Assembly (NCBI GenBank): GCA_023229405.1
Contig: JALNZH010000158.1
Span: 1 to 8,549, forward strand
DNA length: 8,549 bases
Origin: Bacteroidota bacterium
GTDB lineage: Bacteria; Bacteroidota; Ignavibacteria; UBA10030; UBA8401
Direction of reading: 5' to 3'
The translations under genes were made by a program, and so were the position numbers. Of this stretch, positions 1 through 6,903 are shown one piece after another. Position 1 is the stretch's first letter; each line of letters opens with the position of its first letter. The notes under the pieces were generated by a model. That model worked only from the letters and a program-made list of their open reading frames with translations. It searched no databases and was not told the origin of the DNA.

Positions 1-160
1 AAGAGTTGTTTATTCAAATTTTTGAAGCGGCCGCGCAGTGAACGGTCATTGTTTCAATACAGGAGCGCAGTTGATTTTCGGAAACGTGAATATTTCTCGT
101 GTGATTTTTGCGCAGGGCATCATTCGGCGGGGCAATCAGGAAATACCGGCCTTGCTCTGG
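1..160. other. Left edge, upstream of the GHL10 gene; possible end of a truncated upstream gene
   Basis: No confident gene is seen here. On the plus strand, one frame entering from the left edge encodes ELFIQIFEAAAQ and stops at 39-41. Another is open from base 1 to a TAA at 184-186, and a third is the upstream extension of the GHL10 frame from a GTG at 38. A minus-strand frame of about 60 codons is also open across it. These mutually exclusive frames cannot be separated by eye. The short ELFIQIFEAAAQ end is a plausible C-terminus of a gene that begins outside the window, which would leave about 120 bases for the promoter of the next gene. No convincing promoter was found. Confidence 0.2.
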
Positions 161-1903
161 ATGACCAATCCGTATTGGTTGTGTAAATTTCTGGTTATCC
201 TGTCATTTCAATTTATTTTTTTTTCTTCAGTTGGTATTTCTCAATCCCCGAAACACGAAGTACGTGCAGTCTGGATCTCTTCCGCAGGTGGCGACTGGCC
301 GAAATCGACCGATGCAGCTGAACAGCAGCGTTCCTTGATTGCTATTTTCGACATTCTCGCCGAACACAATTTTAACACCATCTTTTTTCAGGTGCGTCCG
401 CGCGGCAATGTCTTCTACCGCTCCGCAGTGGAACCATGGGCATCGCAGCTGACCGGCGTGATCGGCAAAGATCCGGGATACGATCCGCTGGCGTTCGCTC
501 TTACCGAAGCGCATAAACGAGGCCTGGAACTGCATGCCTGGTTCAATGTAGCAAAGGTGTGGGGAAACGATAATCTTCCGACGAATCCATTGCATGTAAC
601 CCGCATGCATCGCGAGTGGGTGAAACCATTTGAAAACGAATGGTGGATCGATCTGGGAATTCCTGATGCGCGGATGTACACGGAAGAACTGGTAAAAGAG
701 CTTGTACGGACGTATGACGTCGACGGAATTCATTTTGATTACCTCCGGTATCCGTCTGACAAGTTCGACGATTGGGGATCGTTTACGAAATGGGGAGACG
801 GAGTTGAACGACCGGAATGGAGGAGAAATAATATTACCACATTTGTGCGGAATGTGTACAGTTTTGTTCAAAGTGAAAAGCCATGGATAAAAGTTGGATC
901 TGCACCGCTTGGCATCTACCAGTCCATCAACGGTGCACAGTCATCGTTCAACGGATATTCCGGAGTGTTTCAGGATTCGCGGCGGTGGCTACGTGAAGGA
1001 ATTCATGATTATATCGCGCCACAATTGTATTGGACAATCGGTGAGCAAAAGAATCCGAATGATCCCGATTTTTATTCTCTAAGCAACGATTGGGTAAACG
1101 AAAGTGCACAGCGCCATGTCTATATCGGCATCGGTGCGTACCGCGATGCGATTCAGGATGAGGTGCGGGAACAACTACGGATGACACGGGAGGAAGCGGC
1201 GCAGGGACAAGCATTTTTTCGTTATGAAAATGTTGCGGCGATCTTGGAACGATTCGGGGCTCTCTATCCGGCGCTCGCATTGTTTCCTCCGATGTCGTGG
1301 AAAGATTCTATCCCGCCAAACGCTCCGAAGGAAATCGCAGTTGCGAATGAACACGGAACAGCCATAATCTCATGGAAAGAACCCGACACTGCCGCGGATA
1401 AAGAACAGCCGTACCGTTATGTCGTGTACCGTTCTGCTATTAAAAAAATCGATACGCGCCGTGCGGAAAATATTGCTGCAATTCTTTCCGGAACAACTCG
1501 GTCATTTCGTGATGATATGTTTTCCGGTCGGGAATATTTTTACACAGTGATGTCGATAGACAGAGCGGGCAACGAAAGCGGCGCTCCGGTAAAAACTATT
1601 TCTGAAATCCAAAAGATTCTTGCGAGGTATGAAAAGCCCGGATCGAATATCGCTGTAACAAACACTCTTCCCAATCCTTCCAATGGTTACGCATTTATCA
1701 TGTTCGATATTCCTCAACGAATGCATGTGGCGCTGTCATGGAAGCATCTGTTGTCCGGAGAAGAAATAATTCCAGTGAACGAAACGAAAAATGCCGGCTT
1801 GCATATTGTTGCGCTCGATCTGCGGTCCCTTCCTACCGGTACGATTGAATACCGCCTCACTGCCGGAGCGACAACCATCGTCAAAACTATGGAAAAAAAA
1901 TAA
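161..1903 (+). CDS. Secreted glycosyl hydrolase-like 10 (GHL10/DUF187, YngK-like) protein with FnIII-like domain and T9SS sorting tail
   Basis: This is a secreted family-10 glycosyl-hydrolase-like protein of 580 residues. ATG at 161 is preferred over the GTG at 38 because it begins directly with a signal peptide: a hydrophobic stretch at residues 7-24, with likely cleavage near ISQ at 28. No strong Shine-Dalgarno precedes either start. Residues about 33-380 form the GHL10 barrel, with hallmark stretches EVRAVWISS, FFQVRPRGNVFY, LELHAWFN and DGIHFDYLRYP (D188 and D193). Residues about 385-480 look like a fibronectin type III domain. The last 85 or so residues resemble a T9SS type A sorting domain, with LPNPSNG, then YRLTAG, then KTMEKK. 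Export by T9SS to the cell surface or medium is inferred. The family is thought to act on glycans, possibly peptidoglycan-derived, but the substrate is not visible here. Its stop lies 74 bases from the end of the convergent neighbour. Confidence 0.9.
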   Translation: MTNPYWLCKFLVILSFQFIFFSSVGISQSPKHEVRAVWISSAGGDWPKSTDAAEQQRSLIAIFDILAEHNFNTIFFQVRPRGNVFYRSAVEPWASQLTGVIGKDPGYDPLAFALTEAHKRGLELHAWFNVAKVWGNDNLPTNPLHVTRMHREWVKPFENEWWIDLGIPDARMYTEELVKELVRTYDVDGIHFDYLRYPSDKFDDWGSFTKWGDGVERPEWRRNNITTFVRNVYSFVQSEKPWIKVGSAPLGIYQSINGAQSSFNGYSGVFQDSRRWLREGIHDYIAPQLYWTIGEQKNPNDPDFYSLSNDWVNESAQRHVYIGIGAYRDAIQDEVREQLRMTREEAAQGQAFFRYENVAAILERFGALYPALALFPPMSWKDSIPPNAPKEIAVANEHGTAIISWKEPDTAADKEQPYRYVVYRSAIKKIDTRRAENIAAILSGTTRSFRDDMFSGREYFYTVMSIDRAGNESGAPVKTISEIQKILARYEKPGSNIAVTNTLPNPSNGYAFIMFDIPQRMHVALSWKHLLSGEEIIPVNETKNAGLHIVALDLRSLPTGTIEYRLTAGATTIVKTMEKK

Positions 1904-1931
1904 CGAGGTTCAATTATTGCACGGCGATGTA

Positions 1932-1953
1932 GCTCCATAGAGCAGTACTTTTT
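1932..1953 (+). terminator. Weak candidate terminator between convergent genes
   Basis: A short hairpin with GCTC and GAGC arms around a CATA loop is followed, after five bases, by a run of five T. It lies 29 bases past the stop of the GHL10 gene, where a terminator is expected. The four-base-pair stem is weak, so this is only a candidate. Confidence 0.2.
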
Positions 1954-1977
1954 CAGCTTTTTCGATACATCAAATGG

Positions 1978-2373
1978 CTACTCCAATTGCGTAGCAAGAG
2001 TTGTGTGCAATATGGAGCGATAAAATTCTACGACCAATTCATTCTCTTCAGTCTCCAGAGCAGTTTCCACTGCAGTTCGACCTTCGGCTCCACCTATGGT
2101 TAACAATGCTAATGCACCAGACATTTTCACATTGTCTGCATTATTCTTCTTTAATAGTGGTTTTAGCTCTTCTACTGCACCGGACAATTTGTATTTTCGA
2201 ATGTAATTTGCAGCGCTGGTAATTACACCGTTATTGTCTGATTTGAGATTGGCTTTGTAATTTTGTTCGGCTTTTGTCCAATTAACGGACTCGTTGGTAT
2301 CGATTTTCGGCGTTGAAGCAAACAGGTAGGAAACACCGAAGAAAACGACGAACAGCACGGATAACTTTTTCAT
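1978..2373 (-). CDS. Small secreted HEAT-repeat-like protein
   Basis: The 131-residue protein starts with a clear Sec signal peptide (MKK followed by a hydrophobic stretch at residues 5-19, likely cleavage around FAS at 18-20). The mature part is short, charged and helical. The region at residues 44-125 reads as two to three HEAT-like helix pairs: SDNNGVITSAANYIRKYK, then AVEELKPLLKK, then VKMSGALALLTIGGAEGRTA. The alternation of a short helix, a GA/LALL core and an ARG-like turn is typical of small periplasmic HEAT proteins that are common in Ignavibacteria-type genomes. Such repeats usually bind other proteins; no partner is evident. The ATG is backed by a near-perfect Shine-Dalgarno. The gene is 207 bases downstream of rluE on the same strand and is probably transcribed separately. 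Family assignment is by pattern only. Confidence 0.8.
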   Translation of the reverse strand: MKKLSVLFVVFFGVSYLFASTPKIDTNESVNWTKAEQNYKANLKSDNNGVITSAANYIRKYKLSGAVEELKPLLKKNNADNVKMSGALALLTIGGAEGRTAVETALETEENELVVEFYRSILHTTLATQLE

Positions 2374-2375
2374 AA

Positions 2376-2383
2376 CTCCTCCT
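2376..2383 (-). promoter_or_regulatory. Strong Shine-Dalgarno for the HEAT-like gene
   Basis: On the minus strand this reads AGGAGGAG, with its last base two bases before the ATG at 2373 and its core about five to seven bases away. It is the only near-consensus Shine-Dalgarno in the window and suggests higher translation than for the neighbouring genes. It also fixes the start codon. Confidence 0.75.
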
Positions 2384-2580
2384 ATGGATATTGGTGTGGC
2401 TGGATTTTTCTCGGTGGGTGTTAATACAAACGGAAGAGCCGGAAAAAAGTTTCCACAATAATATGAGATGTATCGATGTCAATGATTTCGGTAACAAAAT
2501 ACCGATTCTGTGTGATGGGAAGAAAAGGAAATGGTAAAGGGAATGTAACGATTCGGTCAGCAAATAAACAATTGTAACAG

Positions 2581-3138
2581 TTACGCAAGAATTTGCGAAA
2601 GAGAAAGTTCTTTCCATTCGCCCGGGTGTAATGATCCGATTTCAATCGTGCCGATTTTTACTCTTACCAAACGGAGCGTCGGATGTCCGATGGCGGCAGT
2701 CATTTTCCGCACCTGCCGGTTGCGTCCTTCACGCAGCACGATGGAGAGCCAAGAGGTGGGAACATTTTTACGAAAACGGATAGGAACGGAGCGTTCAGGA
2801 AATCCGGGATCATTCTTCAGTAATTCAACCTCTGCTGGTTTTGTCTTCACTCCTTCAATGATCACGCCGCGGCGAAGTTGACCCAGCGCTGTTGCATCAG
2901 GAATTCGTTCCACCTGTGTGTAATATGTTTTTGGGTGTTCGAACTTCGGGTCGGTCAGTTTCTTTTTTACCGAATTATCATTAGTCAACAACAGTAGTCC
3001 CTCGCTGTCGTAATCCAGCCTGCCGATGGGGTAAATATCTTTTGGGAGAAAAAGATAATCTTTGAGTGTTTGTTTGTCCTGTTCGGGAGAAAACTGGGAA
3101 AGAACTGCAAAGGGCTTATAAAAAAGAATATATTTCAT
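2581..3138 (-). CDS. rluE: 23S rRNA pseudouridine synthase, RluE-type (RsuA/RluB/E/F family)
   Basis: This cytoplasmic RNA-modifying enzyme isomerises a uridine to pseudouridine; in E. coli, RluE acts on U2457 of 23S rRNA. The chosen ATG gives 185 residues beginning MKYILFYKPF, the usual first strand (yILFnKPf) of the family. The catalytic motif GRLDYDSEGLLLLTND has its aspartate at residue 42. The second conserved block, REGRNRQVRKM, lies at 136-146 and is followed by GHPTLRLVR. There is no S4 domain, which fits RluE rather than RsuA, RluB or RluF. A TTG 72 bases upstream would add 24 residues that do not resemble the family, so it was rejected. The site is weakly primed by Shine-Dalgarno. 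It sits 93 bases after the DUF2461 gene on the same strand and may share the transcript or have its own promoter. The exact uridine target is inferred from the family. Confidence 0.88.
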   Translation of the reverse strand: MKYILFYKPFAVLSQFSPEQDKQTLKDYLFLPKDIYPIGRLDYDSEGLLLLTNDNSVKKKLTDPKFEHPKTYYTQVERIPDATALGQLRRGVIIEGVKTKPAEVELLKNDPGFPERSVPIRFRKNVPTSWLSIVLREGRNRQVRKMTAAIGHPTLRLVRVKIGTIEIGSLHPGEWKELSLSQILA

Positions 3139-3176
3139 TCCAAGATTATCAATAGTACAGGGGGTATCAAGATTAC

Positions 3177-3192
3177 TTGAACGCTTGTTCAA
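3177..3192. repeat. Perfect 6-bp inverted repeat upstream of rluE
   Basis: TTGAAC and GTTCAA arms flank a four-base loop (GCTT). The site lies 38 bases upstream of the rluE ATG, in the gap after the DUF2461 gene. On the plus strand it is followed by five T, but no plus-strand gene ends here. It could be a weak operator, a processing hairpin or chance. Confidence 0.35.
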
Positions 3193-3231
3193 TTTTTGAA
3201 AATCCCGCAATCGTATATTTCTGTAATATTT

Positions 3232-3936
3232 TTAGAATCCCATCGCCTTGTTCATAAAATCGACGAGCGGGGCGAGCTCTTTGCAATACCGTGCAATGGT
3301 TTCGGGAAACCCTTTTCGGTAACAAACATCTTCCTTTAAATCCAGACCAGTAAAGAATTGTTTCATTTTCAGCCATTCGATCATCGGATGGCTCGGCTCG
3401 AAACCTTTCGGCGGACGGGTAAGTTTTGCGCCGTTGATGGCGGGGAACATTTTTTTGAATGATGGTTTGTTGACTATGGCGAGAAAAATTTTCGGTTGTT
3501 CTGCAATTGTCTTTCGGATTTTTTTCAGTTGATCGTTATCCGGCAAGTAAATGCCGCCGCCGATGAACACTTCGCCGGGTGCAATGTGCAGATAATAACC
3601 GGAACCTTCGAATCCTTTTGGTTTCCCTCGCAACACAAAATGAGCGGCCATGTGGATTTTGTACGGCGTTTTATCCTTGCTGAACCGAGTGTCTCTATAG
3701 ATTCTGAACATAGAGCGTTTCGGATGAACGTCGAATTGCGGTGCGAAGTCTGAAAACAACGGCTGCATTGCTGCAATAAAACACTGCATCGGAAATTTAA
3801 TTTGCTCTTCGTAATCGTTTTTATGTGCGTTGAACCAGTCGCGATTATTGTTTTTCTTGAGTTTCTTCAGAAAGCCGATACTCTGCTTCGGAAATCCTTC
3901 GAAGGGAGGGAAGTGTTGTTCATCCAATTCTTTCAA
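3232..3936 (-). CDS. DUF2461 (TIGR02453) family protein
   Basis: The 234-residue soluble protein matches the DUF2461 family in length and motifs. FLKKLKKNNNRDWFNAHK is at residues 22-39, and the hallmark FRIYRDTRFSKDKTPYK at 77-93 is followed by a small-residue/histidine strand. No signal peptide or membrane segment is seen, so it is cytoplasmic. The biochemical role of the family is not established, and none is proposed here. The first codon is TTG at 3936: the reading frame contains no ATG before the conserved region, and an AAGGA Shine-Dalgarno stands eight bases before it. The gene begins 11 bases after the stop of the kinase-like gene, so the two are very probably cotranscribed and perhaps translationally coupled. 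Confidence 0.87.
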   Translation of the reverse strand: MKELDEQHFPPFEGFPKQSIGFLKKLKKNNNRDWFNAHKNDYEEQIKFPMQCFIAAMQPLFSDFAPQFDVHPKRSMFRIYRDTRFSKDKTPYKIHMAAHFVLRGKPKGFEGSGYYLHIAPGEVFIGGGIYLPDNDQLKKIRKTIAEQPKIFLAIVNKPSFKKMFPAINGAKLTRPPKGFEPSHPMIEWLKMKQFFTGLDLKEDVCYRKGFPETIARYCKELAPLVDFMNKAMGF

Positions 3937-3944
3937 GATAAAAT

Positions 3945-3949
3945 TCCTT
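3945..3949 (-). promoter_or_regulatory. Shine-Dalgarno that decides the TTG start of the DUF2461 gene
   Basis: AAGGA on the minus strand overlaps the TAA stop of the upstream kinase-like gene (3948-3950) and sits eight bases before TTG at 3936. A terminating ribosome on the kinase message would stand on this site, an arrangement that favours coupled translation. Confidence 0.6.
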
Positions 3950-6248
3950 ATTCCGTAGTGCGTAGAGGCAGAGTAACGGTAACGGTTGTGCCTTTATTCA
4001 ATTCGCTTTCAATTGTAATCGTACCGCTGTGCAAGTGCACGCATTGCTGCACAATTGTTAATCCGAGACCAGTTCCATAAATATTATTGACGTTTGATGC
4101 GCGGAAGAATGAAGAGAAAAGATGTTTTTGTTCCGCTGCCGGTATGCCAATTCCCTGATCTGCGATACTGATAATACACGATGTGCCGGATTGTTCGATG
4201 TGTGCATGAACTTCAGTATTATCCCGCGAATATTTGAATGCATTGGACAGTAATTGCTGTACAATTGTCTTTATCAGTGTTTCGTCCAATGCTGTCGAAG
4301 CGATATCCCCTTTTTCAGAGAGAATAAAGTGATGATGTGACTCCAGATCGTCCGTCAGTTCTTTTGCCGCGGACTGAAAGATTGTTTCCAAATTGACACT
4401 GCCAATAGTGAGCGTATATTGTTCGGCGGATGCGCGTGTAGTAAAGGTCACATCACGCACCAGTTCGATCATCTGCCGGATCGATTCATTAATGCGGAGG
4501 AACGAATGATATCTCCGTTCGTTGCTCCACGTATCCATGAAGCGCTCCAGCAGTTCCGTATTCGTAGCAATTGTTACTAGCGATGTTCTTAGTTGGTTGC
4601 TCACCATGCCGATAAACCGGGATTTCAGATTCAGCAATTCCTGCTCCCGTTCTTTTACCGCCGCGAAGTGTTTTTTGGAATCTTTTTCTGTCGTCCGGTC
4701 AAGAATACATCCGACGTATTTTACGGTATCTCCATTCGGCCGGATATCAACAAAATTTATCGTTGCGGAGATGGGATCGTTCGTTGCTGCAAGAATACGG
4801 GTTTCTCCCTGAAACTGTTCGGCGCGGTCATTCGTGCGGGTCCACTGTTCTTCGTAGAATGCTCGTTCATCTTCCGGGAAAAGCCGGGAAAAATGCTTTC
4901 CGCTCAGTTCCGTCATGCCGTACCCGACGAGTTCTTCCAGCGCGGTATTGCAATATTCGCAAAGTCCGTTCTCGTTGACCACGAAGACGGGAATCGGAAT
5001 ATTCCGGAGCACGTTGTGGATACTCTGATCGGCCGATTCCAGATCTGATGTTGTTTGCGCCAGTTCGGTTTGCAGCACCGCAATGGCATTCGATTGATCC
5101 TTCACTTTTTGTTCAAGATCGCCGATGAGCGCGTATAATTTTTGTTTGCTTTCCTGCAACGCATGTTCCGTTGCCTGACGGATAGATGTTTGTTCCTGCA
5201 ATACTGCGGACATTTTTTCCATGTCCTGCTGTGCAACGGTGAAAAGCAATTCTGTTTCGCCCAACTGCTGCCGGAGTTGTTCTTCGGTTTTCAAAAATTC
5301 TGCGGTGAGATGCTCTCGAACGGTGCTGAGCGAATCGTTCGCGCCGCGGACGGAGTGTAATTCGTTCTGAAGTTGTTCCACCTGTTGCTGCAGTCCGTGA
5401 ATTGTCTCCTGTGAATTCGTTTCAATCGACCGTCGAGATTCAATTTCTTTTTGCAACGCATCGTTGAGTTGTTGAAGTTCCATAGTCTGTTGGGTTAACG
5501 TTGACTGAAACTGCTGTTCCTTTGCGGCCAATTCTGTTGATAACACTGCGCGTTGTTCCCCTTCTGCTTTTATCTGTGCGGCAAGTGTCTCTGCAGCGTG
5601 TTCCCGTTCAGCAAGTTCTTGTTCCACCCGCATCCGGTTATTTGTTTGTTGCTGTAGTTCGGCGGCAAGTACGGCACGTTGTTCTACTTCAATTCTCATC
5701 TGTGCGGCAAGTTCTACGGCAGTATGCTCTTTTTCGGCAAGAGTACGCTCTGCCCGTGTTCGTTCATGTATCTGCTGTTGCAACTCGGCGGAGAGAGAAT
5801 GAATGCGTTGTTCTTTTGTCGATACATCGCTGCTGAGGGTTGACGCTTTGTTTTCCTCCACAGTGGCTTTGGACCGGAAGGAAGATAGTTGTTGTTCGAT
5901 GGAGCTGAGTTCCTGTTCCAGTACTTTGCGCTGCGACGATTCATGCTGCAATTGTGCGGAGAGGGACTGGATCTGTTTGTCTTTGGAAAGGACTTCACTG
6001 CTGAGCGATCCCGCTTTAGACTCTTCAGCGAGAATGCGCGTGCGAATTTCGGTGATCAGCATTTCTTTTTCCTTCAGCGCCGATTCAAGCCGTTGTTTTT
6101 CGGAAGCCAACAGCAGTTCACTGTTTCGCAACGCGAACGATTTTTCCTGTTCCTCTTCCAGAAGTCGTGCATACCGCCGTCTGATTGTGTAGTAGCACAA
6201 ACCGGCAACGCCGGTAACGATAAAAAATGAATAGATGATGACGTCCAT
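3948..6248 (-). CDS. Membrane-anchored PAS sensor-kinase-like protein with long coiled coil and altered H-box
   Basis: The protein has 766 residues from ATG at 6248, eight bases after the upstream stop. A GTG at 6296 would add 16 residues and overlap that gene. Residues 2-21 form one membrane segment followed by RRR, which places the rest in the cytoplasm; there is no periplasmic domain. Residues about 30-405 are glutamate/glutamine/leucine-rich coiled coil with internal repeats. A PAS domain spans about 410-518, with IPVFVVNENG and YVGCILDRTTEK. The DHp region (about 535-605) resembles kinases with a SHEFRTPL H-box, but here it reads MVSNQLRTSL, with N551 in place of the phosphorylated histidine and S556 in place of proline. 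The HATPase domain (about 650-765) looks complete: N669 in LLSNAFKYS, DQGIGIP with D697, an FFRASN F-box, and GTGLGL near 724. ATP binding is expected, but classical autophosphorylation is doubtful. No response regulator is adjacent. It might instead be a pseudokinase or a heterodimer partner. Confidence 0.9.
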   Translation of the reverse strand: MDVIIYSFFIVTGVAGLCYYTIRRRYARLLEEEQEKSFALRNSELLLASEKQRLESALKEKEMLITEIRTRILAEESKAGSLSSEVLSKDKQIQSLSAQLQHESSQRKVLEQELSSIEQQLSSFRSKATVEENKASTLSSDVSTKEQRIHSLSAELQQQIHERTRAERTLAEKEHTAVELAAQMRIEVEQRAVLAAELQQQTNNRMRVEQELAEREHAAETLAAQIKAEGEQRAVLSTELAAKEQQFQSTLTQQTMELQQLNDALQKEIESRRSIETNSQETIHGLQQQVEQLQNELHSVRGANDSLSTVREHLTAEFLKTEEQLRQQLGETELLFTVAQQDMEKMSAVLQEQTSIRQATEHALQESKQKLYALIGDLEQKVKDQSNAIAVLQTELAQTTSDLESADQSIHNVLRNIPIPVFVVNENGLCEYCNTALEELVGYGMTELSGKHFSRLFPEDERAFYEEQWTRTNDRAEQFQGETRILAATNDPISATINFVDIRPNGDTVKYVGCILDRTTEKDSKKHFAAVKEREQELLNLKSRFIGMVSNQLRTSLVTIATNTELLERFMDTWSNERRYHSFLRINESIRQMIELVRDVTFTTRASAEQYTLTIGSVNLETIFQSAAKELTDDLESHHHFILSEKGDIASTALDETLIKTIVQQLLSNAFKYSRDNTEVHAHIEQSGTSCIISIADQGIGIPAAEQKHLFSSFFRASNVNNIYGTGLGLTIVQQCVHLHSGTITIESELNKGTTVTVTLPLRTTE
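5535..5786 (-). repeat. Two tandem 42-residue coiled-coil repeats inside the kinase-like gene
   Basis: Two consecutive units (5661-5786 and 5535-5660) both start with ELQQQ and end with EQRAVL plus two residues. By my count 25 of 42 residues are identical. The unit is exactly six heptads, so the coiled-coil register is kept. A partial third unit begins with ELAAKEQQ. It is best read as internal duplication of coding sequence. Confidence 0.75.
5691..6026 (-). repeat. Two 56-residue coiled-coil repeats inside the kinase-like gene
   Basis: Units at 5859-6026 and 5691-5858 start with EESKAGSLSSEV and EENKASTLSSDV and then align through QIQSLSAQLQ and RIHSLSAELQ. The period is exactly eight heptads. 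The second unit runs into the 42-residue repeat series, so the two repeat systems overlap. This indicates stepwise duplication that preserved heptad phase. Confidence 0.65.
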
Positions 6249-6256
6249 TGCTGCGG

Positions 6257-6706
6257 TTATTTCCCCGATGATGTGTGATCGTGTACGATGCGCCACTCGC
6301 CTTTAATTTTTTTGAATATGAGAGTGAATAATCCCCACGGTTCATCTTTTTCACGGTGCAATTTCCACGTGCCGAAGGCCAATGCCGCTTCCGTTGAAAC
6401 GAAATCCACCGTTATGCCGGAAAAGATAAGCGTGCCCATCGTAGTGCGTGTTGGGTAACTTTTGCGGTACCGATCGAGCATATTTTTCCAGCCGTACGAC
6501 ACCGAACCTTCCGATGCGAACCGGAGCGAATCGGTTTGTGCATAACCCTGCATGAATGCTTCAATATTGCCGTTGTTCCATCCATCAACTTGCATTTGCA
6601 ATATTTTAAAGATTTGTTGCGTGTCCGTAGGGACATCTATTGTCGATTGCGGAAACACCGGATGAATCATGACAAGGAGCAACAGTATCAGCAATTGTGG
6701 TTTCAT
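6257..6706 (-). CDS. Secreted DUF4440/SnoaL-like (NTF2-fold) protein
   Basis: The 149-residue protein has an N-terminal signal peptide (MKPQ followed by a run of leucines, residues 5-13, likely cleavage after FPQ at 18-20). The mature part is a single NTF2-fold domain of the DUF4440/SnoaL-3 type. Visible family features are the helix with DGWNNGNIEAFMQGY (41-55), the WKNMLDRYRKSYP segment (73-85), TMGTLIFSG (89-97), a GTWKL strand at 112-116, EPWGLFTLIFKK (122-133) and the terminal WRIVHDHTSS (138-147). The family includes cone-shaped small-ligand-binding proteins and a few enzymes; the ligand cannot be read from sequence. It is the first gene of the likely operon with the kinase-like gene and the DUF2461 gene. 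It might supply or bind an extracytoplasmic ligand, but that is speculation. The upstream Shine-Dalgarno is weak. Confidence 0.85.
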   Translation of the reverse strand: MKPQLLILLLLVMIHPVFPQSTIDVPTDTQQIFKILQMQVDGWNNGNIEAFMQGYAQTDSLRFASEGSVSYGWKNMLDRYRKSYPTRTTMGTLIFSGITVDFVSTEAALAFGTWKLHREKDEPWGLFTLIFKKIKGEWRIVHDHTSSGK

Positions 6707-6753
6707 TACCCGCCAAGATAAGAAAAACTTTCAACAATAAATTGAGAAAAAAA

Positions 6754-6903
6754 ATGGCGATTAACACTGTTTTCGGCATGGATCGTCCGGACGAATTCCA
6801 AAAAATCGAAACCAAATTTCCATGGAAGGATCAGGGTAGGAATTATATCGTCCAAACAGTTTGCGTCGGTACTGCGCGAAAAGATCATACGACACGTCTC
6901 TAA
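6754..6903 (+). CDS. Candidate small ORF A, 49 aa, unrecognised
   Basis: The frame starts at ATG 6754 after a run of eight A and gives 49 residues beginning MAINTVFGMDRPDEF. I recognise no family. It is divergent from the DUF4440 gene, 47 bases away. Codons in its first two thirds have a coding-like excess of purines in the first position. Its TAA overlaps the ATG of the next frame (TAATG). There is no membrane segment or signal peptide. The neighbouring plus frame at about 6840-6960 also reads protein-like (SSKQFASVLREKIIRHVS), so the stretch may instead be a gene broken by frameshifts. The Shine-Dalgarno is poor. Confidence that this is an intact gene is low. Confidence 0.25.
   Translation: MAINTVFGMDRPDEFQKIETKFPWKDQGRNYIVQTVCVGTARKDHTTRL

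Noticed and set aside
38..160. N-terminal extension of the GHL10 protein from GTG at 38
   Set aside because: It would put 41 extra residues in front of an otherwise normal signal peptide, which begins at ATG 161.
1..186. Plus-strand frame open from base 1 to the TAA at 184-186
   Set aside because: It would overlap the GHL10 start by 26 bases, it has unusual cysteine- and histidine-rich composition and no recognisable family, and competing frames are equally open.
3139..3210. TTG start for the pseudouridine synthase
   Set aside because: The added 24 residues do not resemble the RluE family N-terminus, while MKYILFYKPF at ATG 3138 does.
5501..6230. Several long plus-strand frames opposite the kinase coiled coil
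   Set aside because: These are antisense shadows of low-complexity Glu/Gln-rich codons, and the minus frame is unambiguous.
6249..6296. GTG start for the kinase-like protein
   Set aside because: It overlaps the DUF4440 gene by 40 bases and adds polar residues before the membrane segment. ATG at 6248 fits both spacing and topology.
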